DNA of 64,000 bases from Stentor roeselii (Eukaryota > Ciliophora > Heterotrichea > Heterotrichida > Stentoridae), in NCBI GenBank assembly GCA_006503475.1, contig RSEH01000200.1, positions 1 through 64,000 on the forward strand, in the 5' to 3' direction. Positions within the stretch are counted from its first letter, which is position 1, and every line of letters starts with the position of its first letter. Shown here one piece after another: positions 1-10,800 of this stretch. Below the pieces are notes generated by a model. That model worked only from the letters and a program-made list of their open reading frames with translations. It was not told the origin of the DNA and did not search any database. The position numbers were made by a program, and so were the translations under genes.

Positions 1-3000
1 TAGCTTCAGGATCCGATGACAAAACAGTAAAAGTGTGGAATTTAAAAGAAAAACGAGAAGAGTTTACTGGAAACCATGAAGGATCTGTTACTTCAGTTTG
101 TTTTTCATCTGATGGGATTTTCGTAGCTTCAGGATCTAAAGACAAAGAGAATTCAATTTTTAATATTAAGAAGAAGAACGAAGAATATGCTGGTAGTAGA
201 TCAGACACTGAAAGGTACTTTTTTTCTTCAAATTTAGATTTATTCGCATCAGGAAATTCATCGAAAAATTCGATAAGAATTTCCAAACTTGCAAAAATCA
301 ATTTCTTTAGGGATTTTAAAGGCCATCCTGAATCTACAAGCTTCTCAAATGATGGAAAGATGATTGCATTTGGGTTATGCAATCATGATATAGGACTATT
401 TAATATTCAAGAAAATAAAGAAATTCAATATATTCCATATCAAAGCCAGGTGATTTCAACTTGTTTCAGTAATTTAGGAAAATATTTGGCTTCAGGTTCT
501 GAAGATAGAATAGTTACACTTTGGGAAATTGAAGATAAAATAAAAGATTTTCCACTAACAAAACATGAATCCCCAGTGATAGCTTTGTGCTTTTCATTCG
601 ATGATGAATTTCTAGCTTTTGGTTCAGTTAATGGGTACATAGAAGTATGGAATGTGCAAAAGATGAGAGTAAAATTTAAGTTTGATGAACACAAAAATCG
701 CGTGAATTCAATTTGTTTTTCAGCCAATCGAAATTTTATTGCTTCAGGATCATCTGACAGCACAGTGAAACTCTGGAGTATTGGAAGTGAATTAAATATT
801 GAAAGCGAGTCGATAATTGAGAGGCAAACTCCTTTAGATTCTTTCCCTGATCATCAAAACGGGGTCATTTCAATATCAATATCTAAAGATGATGATCTAT
901 TGATCTCAGCTTTCGATAAAACTTTAAAAGTATGGGATATTAAAACTAAAGAACTATTACGTACTGAAAATTATTCAAGTTTCGTTAAATGTGTTTGTTT
1001 TTCAAGGAATGATCAAGTTTTTGCTGTTGGACTTAGTGAAGGAGCTATCAAGAAATGGAAATATAAAAAAATCTATAAAAATGAAAACCAAACAAATAAA
1101 AATATTGAAGAAGAGAAAAAAATAATTAACGATCATAAATATTCACAAGCTAGCAATACTAAAAATATTTTAGATATAACCTCTGAGTATGATGAACCAA
1201 TAAAATTTACTTTTCCAGAATCAGAGTCTTTGCTATTTGATAAGCAAGTAGAAGTAAAAACTGAATCAAAGGATCTACTCAATCAACAACAAAGACAAAA
1301 TAAAAAAAAACATGAAAATGGTAATTATAAAATTGAAAATGGTCATTATAAAATTGTTTACAGTAATTTTGGCTTCGAAATATTTTGTTCAAATGAGAAG
1401 CTGCAATATTTTAAAATCCAAAAATATGAAGATTTTGAGCTAAAACTTCTTGTTAATTCAGTAAGTGTTACATTTATTTTAGATAAACCTCTAATTCAAA
1501 ATAAAATATATAAAGATCTACTAAGCTATCAAAAAATGAACAACTCTATTATAGATATTGACTCGAAAGTTATTCCTTCAGATGGTCTGATGTTAAGACC
1601 ATACTCTGTTAGTGACTACTTTTACTACGAAGCAGCTACATATCATTTTGCATTGGAAGCAATTAAATCTAAAAATTACACAAAACTAGTACAAAAACAT
1701 TGCAATATTTTGATTTCTGAATACAAATATACTATAGTGCACTTTATTTGTTTTGATGGTGATTCTACATCATTGGAAAAATTGCTTAATCACGATAGTA
1801 AAGAAAAAGTAGTAATTATGGCAGATATTTTTGGGAAATCCCCAATATTCTATGCAATTACAAATAAACAGATAGTTTGCTTTGAAATTGTGCTATCGTA
1901 TTTGATTAAGTATGATGTGAAAGATAAAGACAAACTAATCATCAGTTTACATTCAACAAGAAATGACTTTTTATTAATCATAGAAAGTTCATCTATAAAT
2001 GTTCCAGACTATTTATCTAAAATAGTTCTGGAGGCAAAAAGTAAGTTGCCAGTACCTAACTCACTAAATCTCCCTATTTATTTACTCAAGCAGACATTAA
2101 ATCCCAAATTCGAAGAATTCAAAGAAAAACACAAAAAAAAATTTAATGAAAATACAAATAACATATTTATGAGTAGTATCCTGAAGTTTACTGCAATAAG
2201 ATTACCAATACAACCTTATTCAAAAGAAAATATAGAAGCACTATATATTATATTGAAATGTACTAATAAAAAAATTTATAATGATCCTCTCATACAATAC
2301 TTCATAGAATATAATTGGGAATCAGTTTATAAATGGAATCTCATGTATTCAATAATAATATGGGTTCACATAATTTTTTATAGCTTATCTTTTATTGACA
2401 TTACCTCATTTTATTATATGATCCCATTCTGTTTAACCCATTGTTTAATATTTATTTGGGAAGTTATACAGATCAAATCTAACAAAAAAAATTATTTGCC
2501 TAATTTATGGAATATCATTGATGCTATGCTCTTAATTTGGACACCTGTTTGTATTACTTTTAGAATTATGAGAATTGACTATTTGTATGCAGATTTGATT
2601 CTTGCTTCGCTCTTGATGGTCAAAGGAATAGCTTCATTTAAAATAATCGATGGAACTAGACATTGCATTCATTTAATCTTCCAGTCATTAAAGAATATTA
2701 AATACTTTTTGATGATATTTATTTATTCTACCTTGTTTTTCTCATTCCTCTTATACATCATTCTCTTGAATGATCAAGAAGAAGATTCAAACTACTTCGA
2801 TGTGCTGAAAAAATCAGGGGCTCTTAGTGTTGGAGGAGATACTAAAATAGAAAGTCAATATGGGATTATCTTTGTTATCGTTATTTTGTCAACAATTTTG
2901 AATTTAATTCTCATGTTGAATATGCTTATTTCAATACTTGGAGATAGCTACGATCAATTTTCTTTAGATAAAAATGCAATTGATTATAGGGAACGAATTT

Positions 3001-3335
3001 CTCTTGTACTAGAAGTTCAGACTGCTCTATTTTGGAAAAAACAGTTGAATAATTCTCATTTTGTTCACTTTCTTGAAAGTCAATTTGATAATAGACAAGA
3101 AAATGAAGACTGGCAAGGAAGATTATTGTATGCAGAGCAAAGACAAGAGAAAAGAATTGAAGATATTGGGATCATGATTAATCAGGTCAATAAAAAGATG
3201 AATGAAAAAATTGATGAGAACACTAAAAAGATGAATGAAAAAATTGATGAGAACACTAAAAAGATGAATGAAAAAATTGATGAGATCAATTCCCAGTTGT
3301 CTGAGTTACTAGAAATCATGAAGCCAAAAAAATAA
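1..3335 (+). CDS. WD40-repeat / ankyrin-like / TRP-type ion channel fusion (5' end outside window)
   Basis: The frame is open from base 3, in the middle of a WD40 blade, so the true start lies upstream. Residues about 1-350 are consecutive WD40 repeats with the usual ASGS..D.TVK.W pattern. A charged linker follows, then about 570-640 resembles two ankyrin repeats (VHFICFDGD...LEKLL, DIFGKSPIFYAI). Residues about 775-975 hold roughly six hydrophobic segments ending in LILMLNMLISILGDSY, as in TRP/polycystin-type cation channels, with a possible pore loop at SGALSVGGD. The C-terminus is a short coiled coil of 11-residue repeats. It is probably a cation channel carrying a cytoplasmic WD40 scaffold. 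The topology and ion channel call follow from the hydropathy and family pattern; selectivity cannot be read. It ends with TAA; the next gene is 1.1 kb away. Confidence 0.85.
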   Translation, partial: ASGSDDKTVKVWNLKEKREEFTGNHEGSVTSVCFSSDGIFVASGSKDKENSIFNIKKKNEEYAGSRSDTERYFFSSNLDLFASGNSSKNSIRISKLAKINFFRDFKGHPESTSFSNDGKMIAFGLCNHDIGLFNIQENKEIQYIPYQSQVISTCFSNLGKYLASGSEDRIVTLWEIEDKIKDFPLTKHESPVIALCFSFDDEFLAFGSVNGYIEVWNVQKMRVKFKFDEHKNRVNSICFSANRNFIASGSSDSTVKLWSIGSELNIESESIIERQTPLDSFPDHQNGVISISISKDDDLLISAFDKTLKVWDIKTKELLRTENYSSFVKCVCFSRNDQVFAVGLSEGAIKKWKYKKIYKNENQTNKNIEEEKKIINDHKYSQASNTKNILDITSEYDEPIKFTFPESESLLFDKQVEVKTESKDLLNQQQRQNKKKHENGNYKIENGHYKIVYSNFGFEIFCSNEKLQYFKIQKYEDFELKLLVNSVSVTFILDKPLIQNKIYKDLLSYQKMNNSIIDIDSKVIPSDGLMLRPYSVSDYFYYEAATYHFALEAIKSKNYTKLVQKHCNILISEYKYTIVHFICFDGDSTSLEKLLNHDSKEKVVIMADIFGKSPIFYAITNKQIVCFEIVLSYLIKYDVKDKDKLIISLHSTRNDFLLIIESSSINVPDYLSKIVLEAKSKLPVPNSLNLPIYLLKQTLNPKFEEFKEKHKKKFNENTNNIFMSSILKFTAIRLPIQPYSKENIEALYIILKCTNKKIYNDPLIQYFIEYNWESVYKWNLMYSIIIWVHIIFYSLSFIDITSFYYMIPFCLTHCLIFIWEVIQIKSNKKNYLPNLWNIIDAMLLIWTPVCITFRIMRIDYLYADLILASLLMVKGIASFKIIDGTRHCIHLIFQSLKNIKYFLMIFIYSTLFFSFLLYIILLNDQEEDSNYFDVLKKSGALSVGGDTKIESQYGIIFVIVILSTILNLILMLNMLISILGDSYDQFSLDKNAIDYRERISLVLEVQTALFWKKQLNNSHFVHFLESQFDNRQENEDWQGRLLYAEQRQEKRIEDIGIMINQVNKKMNEKIDENTKKMNEKIDENTKKMNEKIDEINSQLSELLEIMKPKK
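3192..3290 (+). repeat. 33-nt in-frame tandem repeat (about 3 copies)
   Basis: Two identical 33-nt units (3192-3224, 3225-3257) and a nearly full third encode KKMNEKIDENT three times at the C-terminus of the channel protein. The period of 11 residues suits a coiled coil that could oligomerise the channel. Copy number may vary between alleles. Confidence 0.9.
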
Positions 3336-4433
3336 ATATCTAATCTTAGTTTAGTAATCTCGATTTAATTTCTTCCCTGGATAATACATATTGAATTCAA
3401 TAAATACTTTTATTTAGATTTTTAAGTTGTTTCTTATCAGTTCAGATACCAAACATCGAATCCGAATAAAGAATTCTTAGTACTTCACAATTGTTTCTTA
3501 AATCAAAAGAATGAATGATCATTAAAAATATGCTTCGTTATTGATTTTGCTTCTTCAAAAAATTATGACTTAAAAAGGTTGAGAAAGATGAACATTTCTG
3601 TTTAAATATAAAAAATATAAAAAAAAAGGTTTCCAGACTTGAGGAATATTTAAAGTAGCAGTAACGTTATTCATTACATCTTTTGATACTATCCTTTAAA
3701 AATAAGAAGTTTTTAATCCTTTACTTTCTATGTTATAATAAATTATTGATACCTATATTGGATTCATATCTTGTTATAATTACACTCAATAATCCTCTTA
3801 AAATTAAAGTAATTTGCAGTGATGAATATAATTAAAGTCTCTATGCTTTGATATCTTCAGAGTTAAGGTTTCTCATTATAAGAAATAATCTTTAAATATT
3901 AAATAAAACTTTAATAATCTCAAATAAAAGTTAATTATGATATGTTTTTTTCCCAGTACAGGAAGATCATAAAATCTTCAAAATCTAGGGATTTTAGTAT
4001 TGATCTCCCATTTTTTTTAATGAATAATATAAGAATTACTAAAGTTTATAGCAAATATACAATTAAGACATTCTCAGTCCTATCTTATTAAACTTGAAAA
4101 TCATTTATTTGAAGTACGCTTGTGGGCAACTATCCATTTTTAAGGTATTAATACGTTTTTTCCTGATATTAGATCTCTCGGAAAGTTATAAGAATATTCA
4201 AATTCATTTCTTTCAACTTAATATGAGTCCTTCTTAACTATTAACTTGATTTGGCCTCTTTTGAATTCAAGATTTGAATCCAATAGAACATACACAGAGG
4301 TCAAAATAATATCATAAAAATCATTACCTATAATCACGTTTGATTAATAGTTCTTTTTAACCAGATAGAAGGTAATATTCAAGATCTCAGAACTTCACAT
4401 AATCATTGAATTAATCCCCAATTATAAACTCAA
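3336..4433. other. AT-rich intergenic region, no gene seen
   Basis: About 1.1 kb with stops in all frames. I see no ORF of gene-like composition, no tRNA-like arms and no clear repeat. It separates two same-strand genes and must hold the 3' end signal of the channel gene and the promoter of the next one. It is one of the two longest gene-free stretches here. Confidence 0.6.
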
Positions 4434-5699
4434 ATGATAAATTTGAACCCTTTTTCATTAGCAACAAACAGATTAATTTCAGAAAGTTCTGACTCTTCAG
4501 ACCTTTCCTACCAATTCAAAGCGGATCAAATCAAATTCTTCCCAACATCTCCTCGTAACCCAGACAAGATCCTAGAAAGCATGATAAAGCATTTCCGAAT
4601 CCACAAGACAATCCCAGCGTCCTTTTTAACAGACTTGCCTCTAGAGACATGCAAGATAATCGTTGAAAAGCTTCTTCAAGAAAGACAAGCTTACCAAGAA
4701 GAAAACTTTTTAAAACACGAGGAAAGTGCAGATGAAGAAAAAGAATACGAGCGTCCTTCCCTTGCCCGACAAGGTTCTTCAGGGCAGCTGAAGAAGCTCC
4801 AGGCGTTCCGAGCGATAGAAAACGTGTCTCCAATCGAAAAAGACGACAGCGAACGATACACGAACTACAACATCAACAGTCTCGCCCTGACCCCTCACGA
4901 AGAGACTGTCGTCAACCCGATTTCAGTGAAGGTGAAAAAATACGAAGACTACAAACGAGAAATCCTGAAACTTGCAAATGAATTGAAAGAACTCACTTCT
5001 TATAACCAGGCCTTGTCACTCATCATTTCTTTGGACAAGGAAAACGAACTGGACCAGCTCAAGCAGCAAGTCTCTGAAAAAATCAATCTTCTCGACAAGT
5101 TTTCCGCAAAAGTAAGTGAAAACCTTCGAAATCTCAAAAAAACTATTGAACCTAATGAAGGGTTTTTGGAACATCTTCCAATGCATCGGCAGGAACTGAA
5201 AATTTTAACTGAAATGATTGGATTTGATAGAAAATTGACTTGTAAGCCTTCGGAAATGCAGATTATTAATAAGGTCATGGACTGCTGTATTGAAGATCCT
5301 GATAATTTGGAGAAGTTTATTGATAATCTCCTTGCTGGACATGATGTTGCTGAAATTTCTTTGATGTTGGTCAAGTATATCAAGTATCTCGAGGACCAGT
5401 CATCTGTGGCGCTTAAATCTGAGGCTTTGAATTGTCTTATCACTGAGATTAGGAATGACTTGGCTTTGGAGGAAAATTTGAATCAATCTTTAGCACTTTT
5501 TAAGGATATTCAAACGCTCAAGGCACAGAAAAATAGGCTGGAGTATGAGCAGAAGAAGAGAAATCGGAAAGAACAGGTCAGGATCAGAGAAAGTCCTCAA
5601 AGGACTGAAAAAAATAAATGGAAACTTCCTCAGTCTATGGAAAATTTAACTGGAGCAGAGTTGTATTCAAAGGCTTTGGCTGTAATTAAGAGAAAGTAG
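4434..5699 (+). CDS. hypothetical coiled-coil protein, 421 aa
   Basis: Not recognised. The start is the first ATG after an AT-rich leader (ctcaaATGA) and the gene ends in TAG. The first 150 residues are Ser/Glu-rich and probably disordered. Residues about 165-245 form a charged heptad-like segment (KYEDYKREILKLANELKEL...), followed by an alpha-helical region to about 350 and a basic Lys/Arg/Gln tail (LEYEQKKRNRKEQVRIRE). There is no signal peptide, membrane segment or catalytic motif. Codon choice shifts along the gene from C-ending to T/G-ending codons, part of the window-wide skew pattern. A cytoskeletal or adaptor role would be a guess. Confidence 0.8.
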   Translation: MINLNPFSLATNRLISESSDSSDLSYQFKADQIKFFPTSPRNPDKILESMIKHFRIHKTIPASFLTDLPLETCKIIVEKLLQERQAYQEENFLKHEESADEEKEYERPSLARQGSSGQLKKLQAFRAIENVSPIEKDDSERYTNYNINSLALTPHEETVVNPISVKVKKYEDYKREILKLANELKELTSYNQALSLIISLDKENELDQLKQQVSEKINLLDKFSAKVSENLRNLKKTIEPNEGFLEHLPMHRQELKILTEMIGFDRKLTCKPSEMQIINKVMDCCIEDPDNLEKFIDNLLAGHDVAEISLMLVKYIKYLEDQSSVALKSEALNCLITEIRNDLALEENLNQSLALFKDIQTLKAQKNRLEYEQKKRNRKEQVRIRESPQRTEKNKWKLPQSMENLTGAELYSKALAVIKRK

Positions 5700-6017
5700 C
5701 TTACGAGTTTTTTTTTTATTTTTTTTGATAAATAGGCTTTAAACTGGAGATAGGATTTTATTTATTGAAAGACCTCAAGTTCTGATACTAGATTTCGCAA
5801 AGATTTTTAAGAACAAAAAATTTGAGTAAAAATTATTGACTGCTTGATAAAATCGATTGAAGTTATTTTCATTCATTTTATAAATATTTTCAATATCATG
5901 CCGCATTAACTTTCACAGGTTAAGTTCATCATTAATCACTTCAGCTAAATAACTTAAAACCAACTATTCCTAAAATCTTCTAATAAAAGTTAGTCTATTC
6001 CAAAGTGATCTCGATAA
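5700..6017. other. short intergenic region with poly-T tracts
   Basis: 318 nt between same-strand genes. Two long T runs (about 5708-5727) lie just after the upstream stop codon and may belong to its 3' end signal. The downstream end has the motif GATAAATG at the RMC1 start. Nothing else is visible. Confidence 0.5.
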
Positions 6018-7841
6018 ATGGAAATCAAAGAAATAGGAAAATGGGACCCAAACGAGACAACAGAACTTTATTTCGATAAAGTGTTCCAACACTACATAAT
6101 AAAAAAGGACTCACTGATAATCCTGAAGCCGATCGACCAGACCTTTTCTCTTCAAATTTCCTTAGACAAGCAGATCGAAGAGCTCTGCAGTCAAAAATTC
6201 GTCCGTCTGCGAATTTTCTTCCAAAAGAGCCTGATGTGTTGTTTGACCGAAGAAAATCGTTTCGTAAAAGATACTTAGCTGCTTTTTCGTTACAAAGACT
6301 TCAAAAAATTCAAAACAGACACAAAAAAAGAGAAAATCCTCGGCTTCCAGTTCCTTTCCAACCCAGACATCGAGTGTTTTTTCTTTTTAGTGACTGACAC
6401 TCGAGTGATTCTCTACAAGATGAACTTCAAATCTTACTCCTTCAAACAGTTAAAGTATTTCTCAGTGAAAATCACTGAATTTTCATTCGAAGAAAAAGAT
6501 GGAGTCCTTGCAACATTTTCGCCTTCAGGCAAAGTAACTCTTTTTTACCTGTACCAGCCGAAAAACTCAAAAAGCTACCAAGGACCGTCATTTGACCTGA
6601 GCTGTGAAAAGTTGCTTTGTTGGAACATCTCCTGCGGGGCAAAGTCTCGGAACCTTCTGAGTTACAACCCGAAAGTGGACTGCAACCAAGTCTTTGTCTT
6701 TAAAATCTACGACGAGTGCTTCGTGGTCCACCTGGACAACCTCGTCGGTAAACTCTTCCTGTACAAGATCCAAAAAGACGAAGACCCTTCCCTGTTCTGC
6801 GAGTTTCGCATCCATTCAGGGATTTTCGGCCTGGGGATATCAGAAAACTTGATAATTCTGCAGAGTTACACCGTTCAAGAAACATTCATCTACGACATTC
6901 AGAGTCAAATCAACGACTATGTCATTAAAATCAGCCACTTTGAATATGAAAACAGAAAAAGTCGCTCTAGGACTTCTGCTGAGTTTTCAATGAAAGCTGA
7001 GTTAAACTGTGAGTCTTACTTCGTCGCGGACGCGATGACTATCGACATCAGGTCCTGCAGCTTCAAGACACTCAAGATAAACCCGAGTCTTCTTATTGAG
7101 AACCACCCTGACGACGAGAAAATCATTTTGTTTTTACTGAGAAGAGACAACTGCAAGTCGAAAGTGCTGGCAAAGCTGAAAGAAAGCCTGCTGCAATACA
7201 CCCCTATCAAAAAACTAGAGGTCATTTTTTCCACCCTCGCTTCGGCCTACGCGCTGTTAAGGGACGAGAGGAAAAATATCAAGAAAATCAGAGCTTTAAG
7301 CGACTATTTTCAGCACCTCGAGCTTACCACCACTGACATCAACCCTCACGACGAGATGAAGACTGAAAATGGAGTCACTGTTTTAATGCAGTCTGATATT
7401 TACTTCTTCGTATTCGACCCTGTGTATAAAATGACTGCAGATATTCGGTACTTTGCTGACTCACTTTTTTCCTTTGTTTATTTTTTCATGCAATCAGGAG
7501 TTTCAGTCCACTTCAGCATCCAGTACTTGCTTTTCAAAGTGCTCATCAAGATCGAGGACTTTAAAAAGGTCCAGAACTTGGTGGAAAACAAGTTTTTCAC
7601 GGATAGTCAGGATATTGCGCTTTTTCTCACTAGTCTGGGAAAAACTGAGATTTCGAAGAAGTTCCCAGCTTGTTTCAACCTGGGCGTCGACATGCTTCAA
7701 AGACTGAAACTTCCAGACCTGATCGCGCAAGAACTGAGTGACCAAGACTATTACTTCGAAGCACTAGACCTCAACGAGTCGACTCCAATCGACCAGAAGT
7801 TGTTAAAAAACATAATTCAGAAGTTTGAATTAACTAACTAA
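6018..7841 (+). CDS. RMC1: RMC1/Mic1-like subunit of the MON1-CCZ1 Rab7 GEF
   Basis: CDS is join(6018..6263, 6279..7841), 602 aa. Without the 15-nt intron the frame stops at TAG in 6276-6278; with it removed the protein reads through ENRF-LLFRYKDF. The layout is that of RMC1 (C18orf8/Mic1): a beta-propeller-like N-terminal half (ILGFQFLSNPDIECFFFLVT, ATFSPSGKVTLFYL) and the C-terminal helical Mic1 domain, with FLLRRDNCKSKVL, QSDIYFFVFDP, HFSIQYLLFKVLIK and LGVDMLQRLKLPDLIAQEL aligning to conserved stretches of the family. RMC1 supports Rab7 activation on late endosomes and lysosomes; a Rab7 gene lies 30 kb away. The stop codon overlaps that of the convergent giant gene. Family assignment is from remembered sequence patterns. 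Confidence 0.82.
6264..6278 (+). other. 15-nt spliceosomal intron (phase 0) in RMC1
   Basis: The sequence gtaaaagatacttag has GT...AG ends and carries an in-frame TAG. Its removal joins two frames into one RMC1-like protein. Confidence 0.93.
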
Positions 7842-10800
7842 AGTCCTCTTCTTGGAGTAGACATTTTGAATCGAGGGTTTATGATTTCCTCTCCTGCACT
7901 GGGAAGGGTTCCGGTGTATTTGAAGTCATGCACGCTGTCGGTCCTTTCCCATTCAGGTTCGAAGACTCCAGGCTCTGCGGTGTATTTCATTGGAGTCGGT
8001 CCTGATTGTTTTTTCTTACCTTCGAGTCTCTGCAGGTAGATATCTTCAAGACCTTTCATCCTCACAGGGTCGGCGTTGGGGATCTTTCTGATTTTCTTTT
8101 TCTTTTTTCGTGGTTTCTTACGGTCAATCACGGGGAAGTCTTCAGGCTCGAAATTGTCTTCCCTGAACTCGGGGGCGTAGACAGAATCCAGGTCAACATT
8201 ATGATAAAGCGTCTTGCGCTGAGGACGGATCGATCGGTCATCATCCGAGCTTTCTGAAACAAACTGGTACGGTTCTCCATGCCAATCTTTTTCCTCTTCC
8301 AAATCATCAATCAAGTTTGCCAAGTTAGCCAGTTTGCGTCTATCATAACTTTCATCAATCTTCGGTGTGACCGCGATAGGCCTCAGAGGTTTTTTCGGTG
8401 ACTGCTTCGGTGACTTCTTCTTAATATCAGCAGGAGTGATCCACCCGAAGTCTCCTCCGATGTCATCATCAGACAAAGAAGGACTCAGTGGTTCAGGTTC
8501 GTCGCTTTTTTCGCTCACAGTGGCCATGGCCTTGGGAAACTCGGCCTTCCGCTCAAGGTCGACGATCTTCGCGCCTCTGAAGGTCCTTCGGACCTTCACC
8601 TTCTGGTTCGTCACTTTGTGCTTCAAAGTCGCCAAATGAACGTCGTCCTTGTCAACGATTGTCTTCGGGATGTCGTAGTCGTTTCGGTCGATACCCGGCG
8701 CGTTCGGAATCGGCTCTCCGGCTTCGTCGACTATTTGAGCACCTTGGAAGGTTTTTCGAACTTTGACGTCTTCTCCTGTTTCGTTGTGCATCACGACTAC
8801 GACTTCTGGGTCGTCTGGGTCTGGATAGGCGTTGCTGAACTGGAAGTCGCTTTCGTTTTTTATTGACTGACCGATTAGATAAGCGTGGGGGTGACTCACT
8901 TTTTTCTCAAGGTCGACGATTCGTGCGCCTTTGAAGGATCTTTTTACTCTTACCCTTTCCCCTGTTTTCGCAGTCATTGTCGCGTACCGCACGTCGCTAT
9001 CGTCAACAACAGTTTTACCTGACTCAAACTTTTTCGGGTCAATAGGCGGAAGAGTATCGATGACTTTATTTTCCAAGTTAACAATCCTGGCACCTTTGAA
9101 GCCCTTTCGAACGGTGACCCTCTGCCCAGTGCCCTTATGGAAGACACTTACCAGTTTCGGATCTTTGGGGTCAGCAACAGCTCTATCAAGATCCAGATCT
9201 TTTTCTTCACCGACCTTCCCCAAATCCTTCAAAAGTTCCACTTTATCATCACTATCTTCTCCTGAACTTTCAATTAAATTAGCCTTGCTCATTTGAGGTG
9301 ATTCAGCCACATGCTCAGCATCAAACTCTTCAACTTCTTTCTCTTTCTTAACTCCTTCAATTCCTTTAATTCCTTCAATTTCTTTAATCCCTTCAATTTC
9401 TTCAAATCCTTCAACCTCTTCATTCTCTTCTTTGATCGGAACGATTTTTTCTTCCTCGCTCGGCTCGTCCTCTTCAGTAAAGGCAACAATTTCAGTGAAT
9501 TCCTGAAAATTCGTTTCAATTTCAATAGGCGAGTAGTTCAGGATAGTCGATCTGGAGACCGGCGCCTTGGATTCAGTGAAAGTCACTTCGAATTCTTTAG
9601 GTTCTTCAGGTTCTTCAGGTACTTCAGGGACTTCTTCGATGATCATGGTGAGTTCATCGTTGTCGTATTTTTCATCACTTTTGTTGAGGATTTCTTCGCC
9701 GAAGGGTTCTTCGTCAGGGACTTGAGGGGGTTCAGGAGGTCTAAGTGCTTCTGGCTTGATCTCAACTTCATCAGTTTTCAGCAGAGGGAAAGACCCGCAG
9801 CGTTTCAGCGAGTTTCCTTTGGGACTGCTCACAGGTGACTGTGTTGCTGAAATCGAAATTCCTTTCTTGATAGGTCTTTTCGTGGTCGGCTCGAGAGGGA
9901 TCAAACTTTTGAAGTCCAGTTGGGGAAACATGTCGATCAGGTCCTTGACAGAGTCAGAAGACCTCATCAGTTCTTCTCCTTCTAAAGGCAGAGGACCCAG
10001 TTGCTTTTCTAGTTCGTAGGTCAGCAGTTCCTTTTCCCGTCGTTTCAGGTCGACAAGAATGAGAACTCCCAGGAAAAAGGTAAGGAACAGCGAGTCTAAA
10101 GTGAACATCCAAAGCCACAGCCAGACGTCGAGAGCAGTCAAAACAAGAATTTCAGCAATGAAAATAGGGACAAAAGTGCAGAGGATGCTGATATAACCGT
10201 ATTTTATCAGAGGCTTGTAAACCCTGCCTCGATTTTCGTAGGTCACTTTGAAGCCGTCGTAGTTGCAGAGCCCGCAGAAGAGGAACCTGATGCAATGAAA
10301 GGAAACAACGTAGCTTAGAACAATCGACATTAAATTCACCTTCGAATGAGATTTTTTCCAGTAGGCGTAAGTTTTGTCTTTTTTTGAAACTTTGAAGTAG
10401 TAGGAGAGTGAAAACAAGATGTTGCAGATAACATGGAAGATAAGTCCGCCGAGAATGAGGAAAAAGGCAACTGTTAATACTGCGTTTCCCCCGACAGCGT
10501 CGACGTTAGTGAGTCGTCGTCGATAGTCCCCGTTGTCGCCTTGGTCAGGGATGTACCCAGCTAAGAAGACCCAGGAAGTGAATGAAAGGACTCCCCAGAC
10601 TGAAATAGTTGAAGGCACAAAATGAACTCCAGAAGAAGTCAACTTGGTCACAGCCACGACTCCTCCAGTCAAAATAGAAACTCCACTAAAAGGGAAAGGG
10701 ACAGGCTTTCCTTCAAACTTATGAGTAGTACTTGAGTTACTTGAAGATGAAATGTTTCCAGTTGAATTCGAAGATGAAGAAGGAGCAATTTCAGAACAGT

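Noticed and set aside
7453-7745. Overlapping frames within RMC1 on both strands
   Set aside because: Shadows of the RMC1 exon, without start context or plausible composition.
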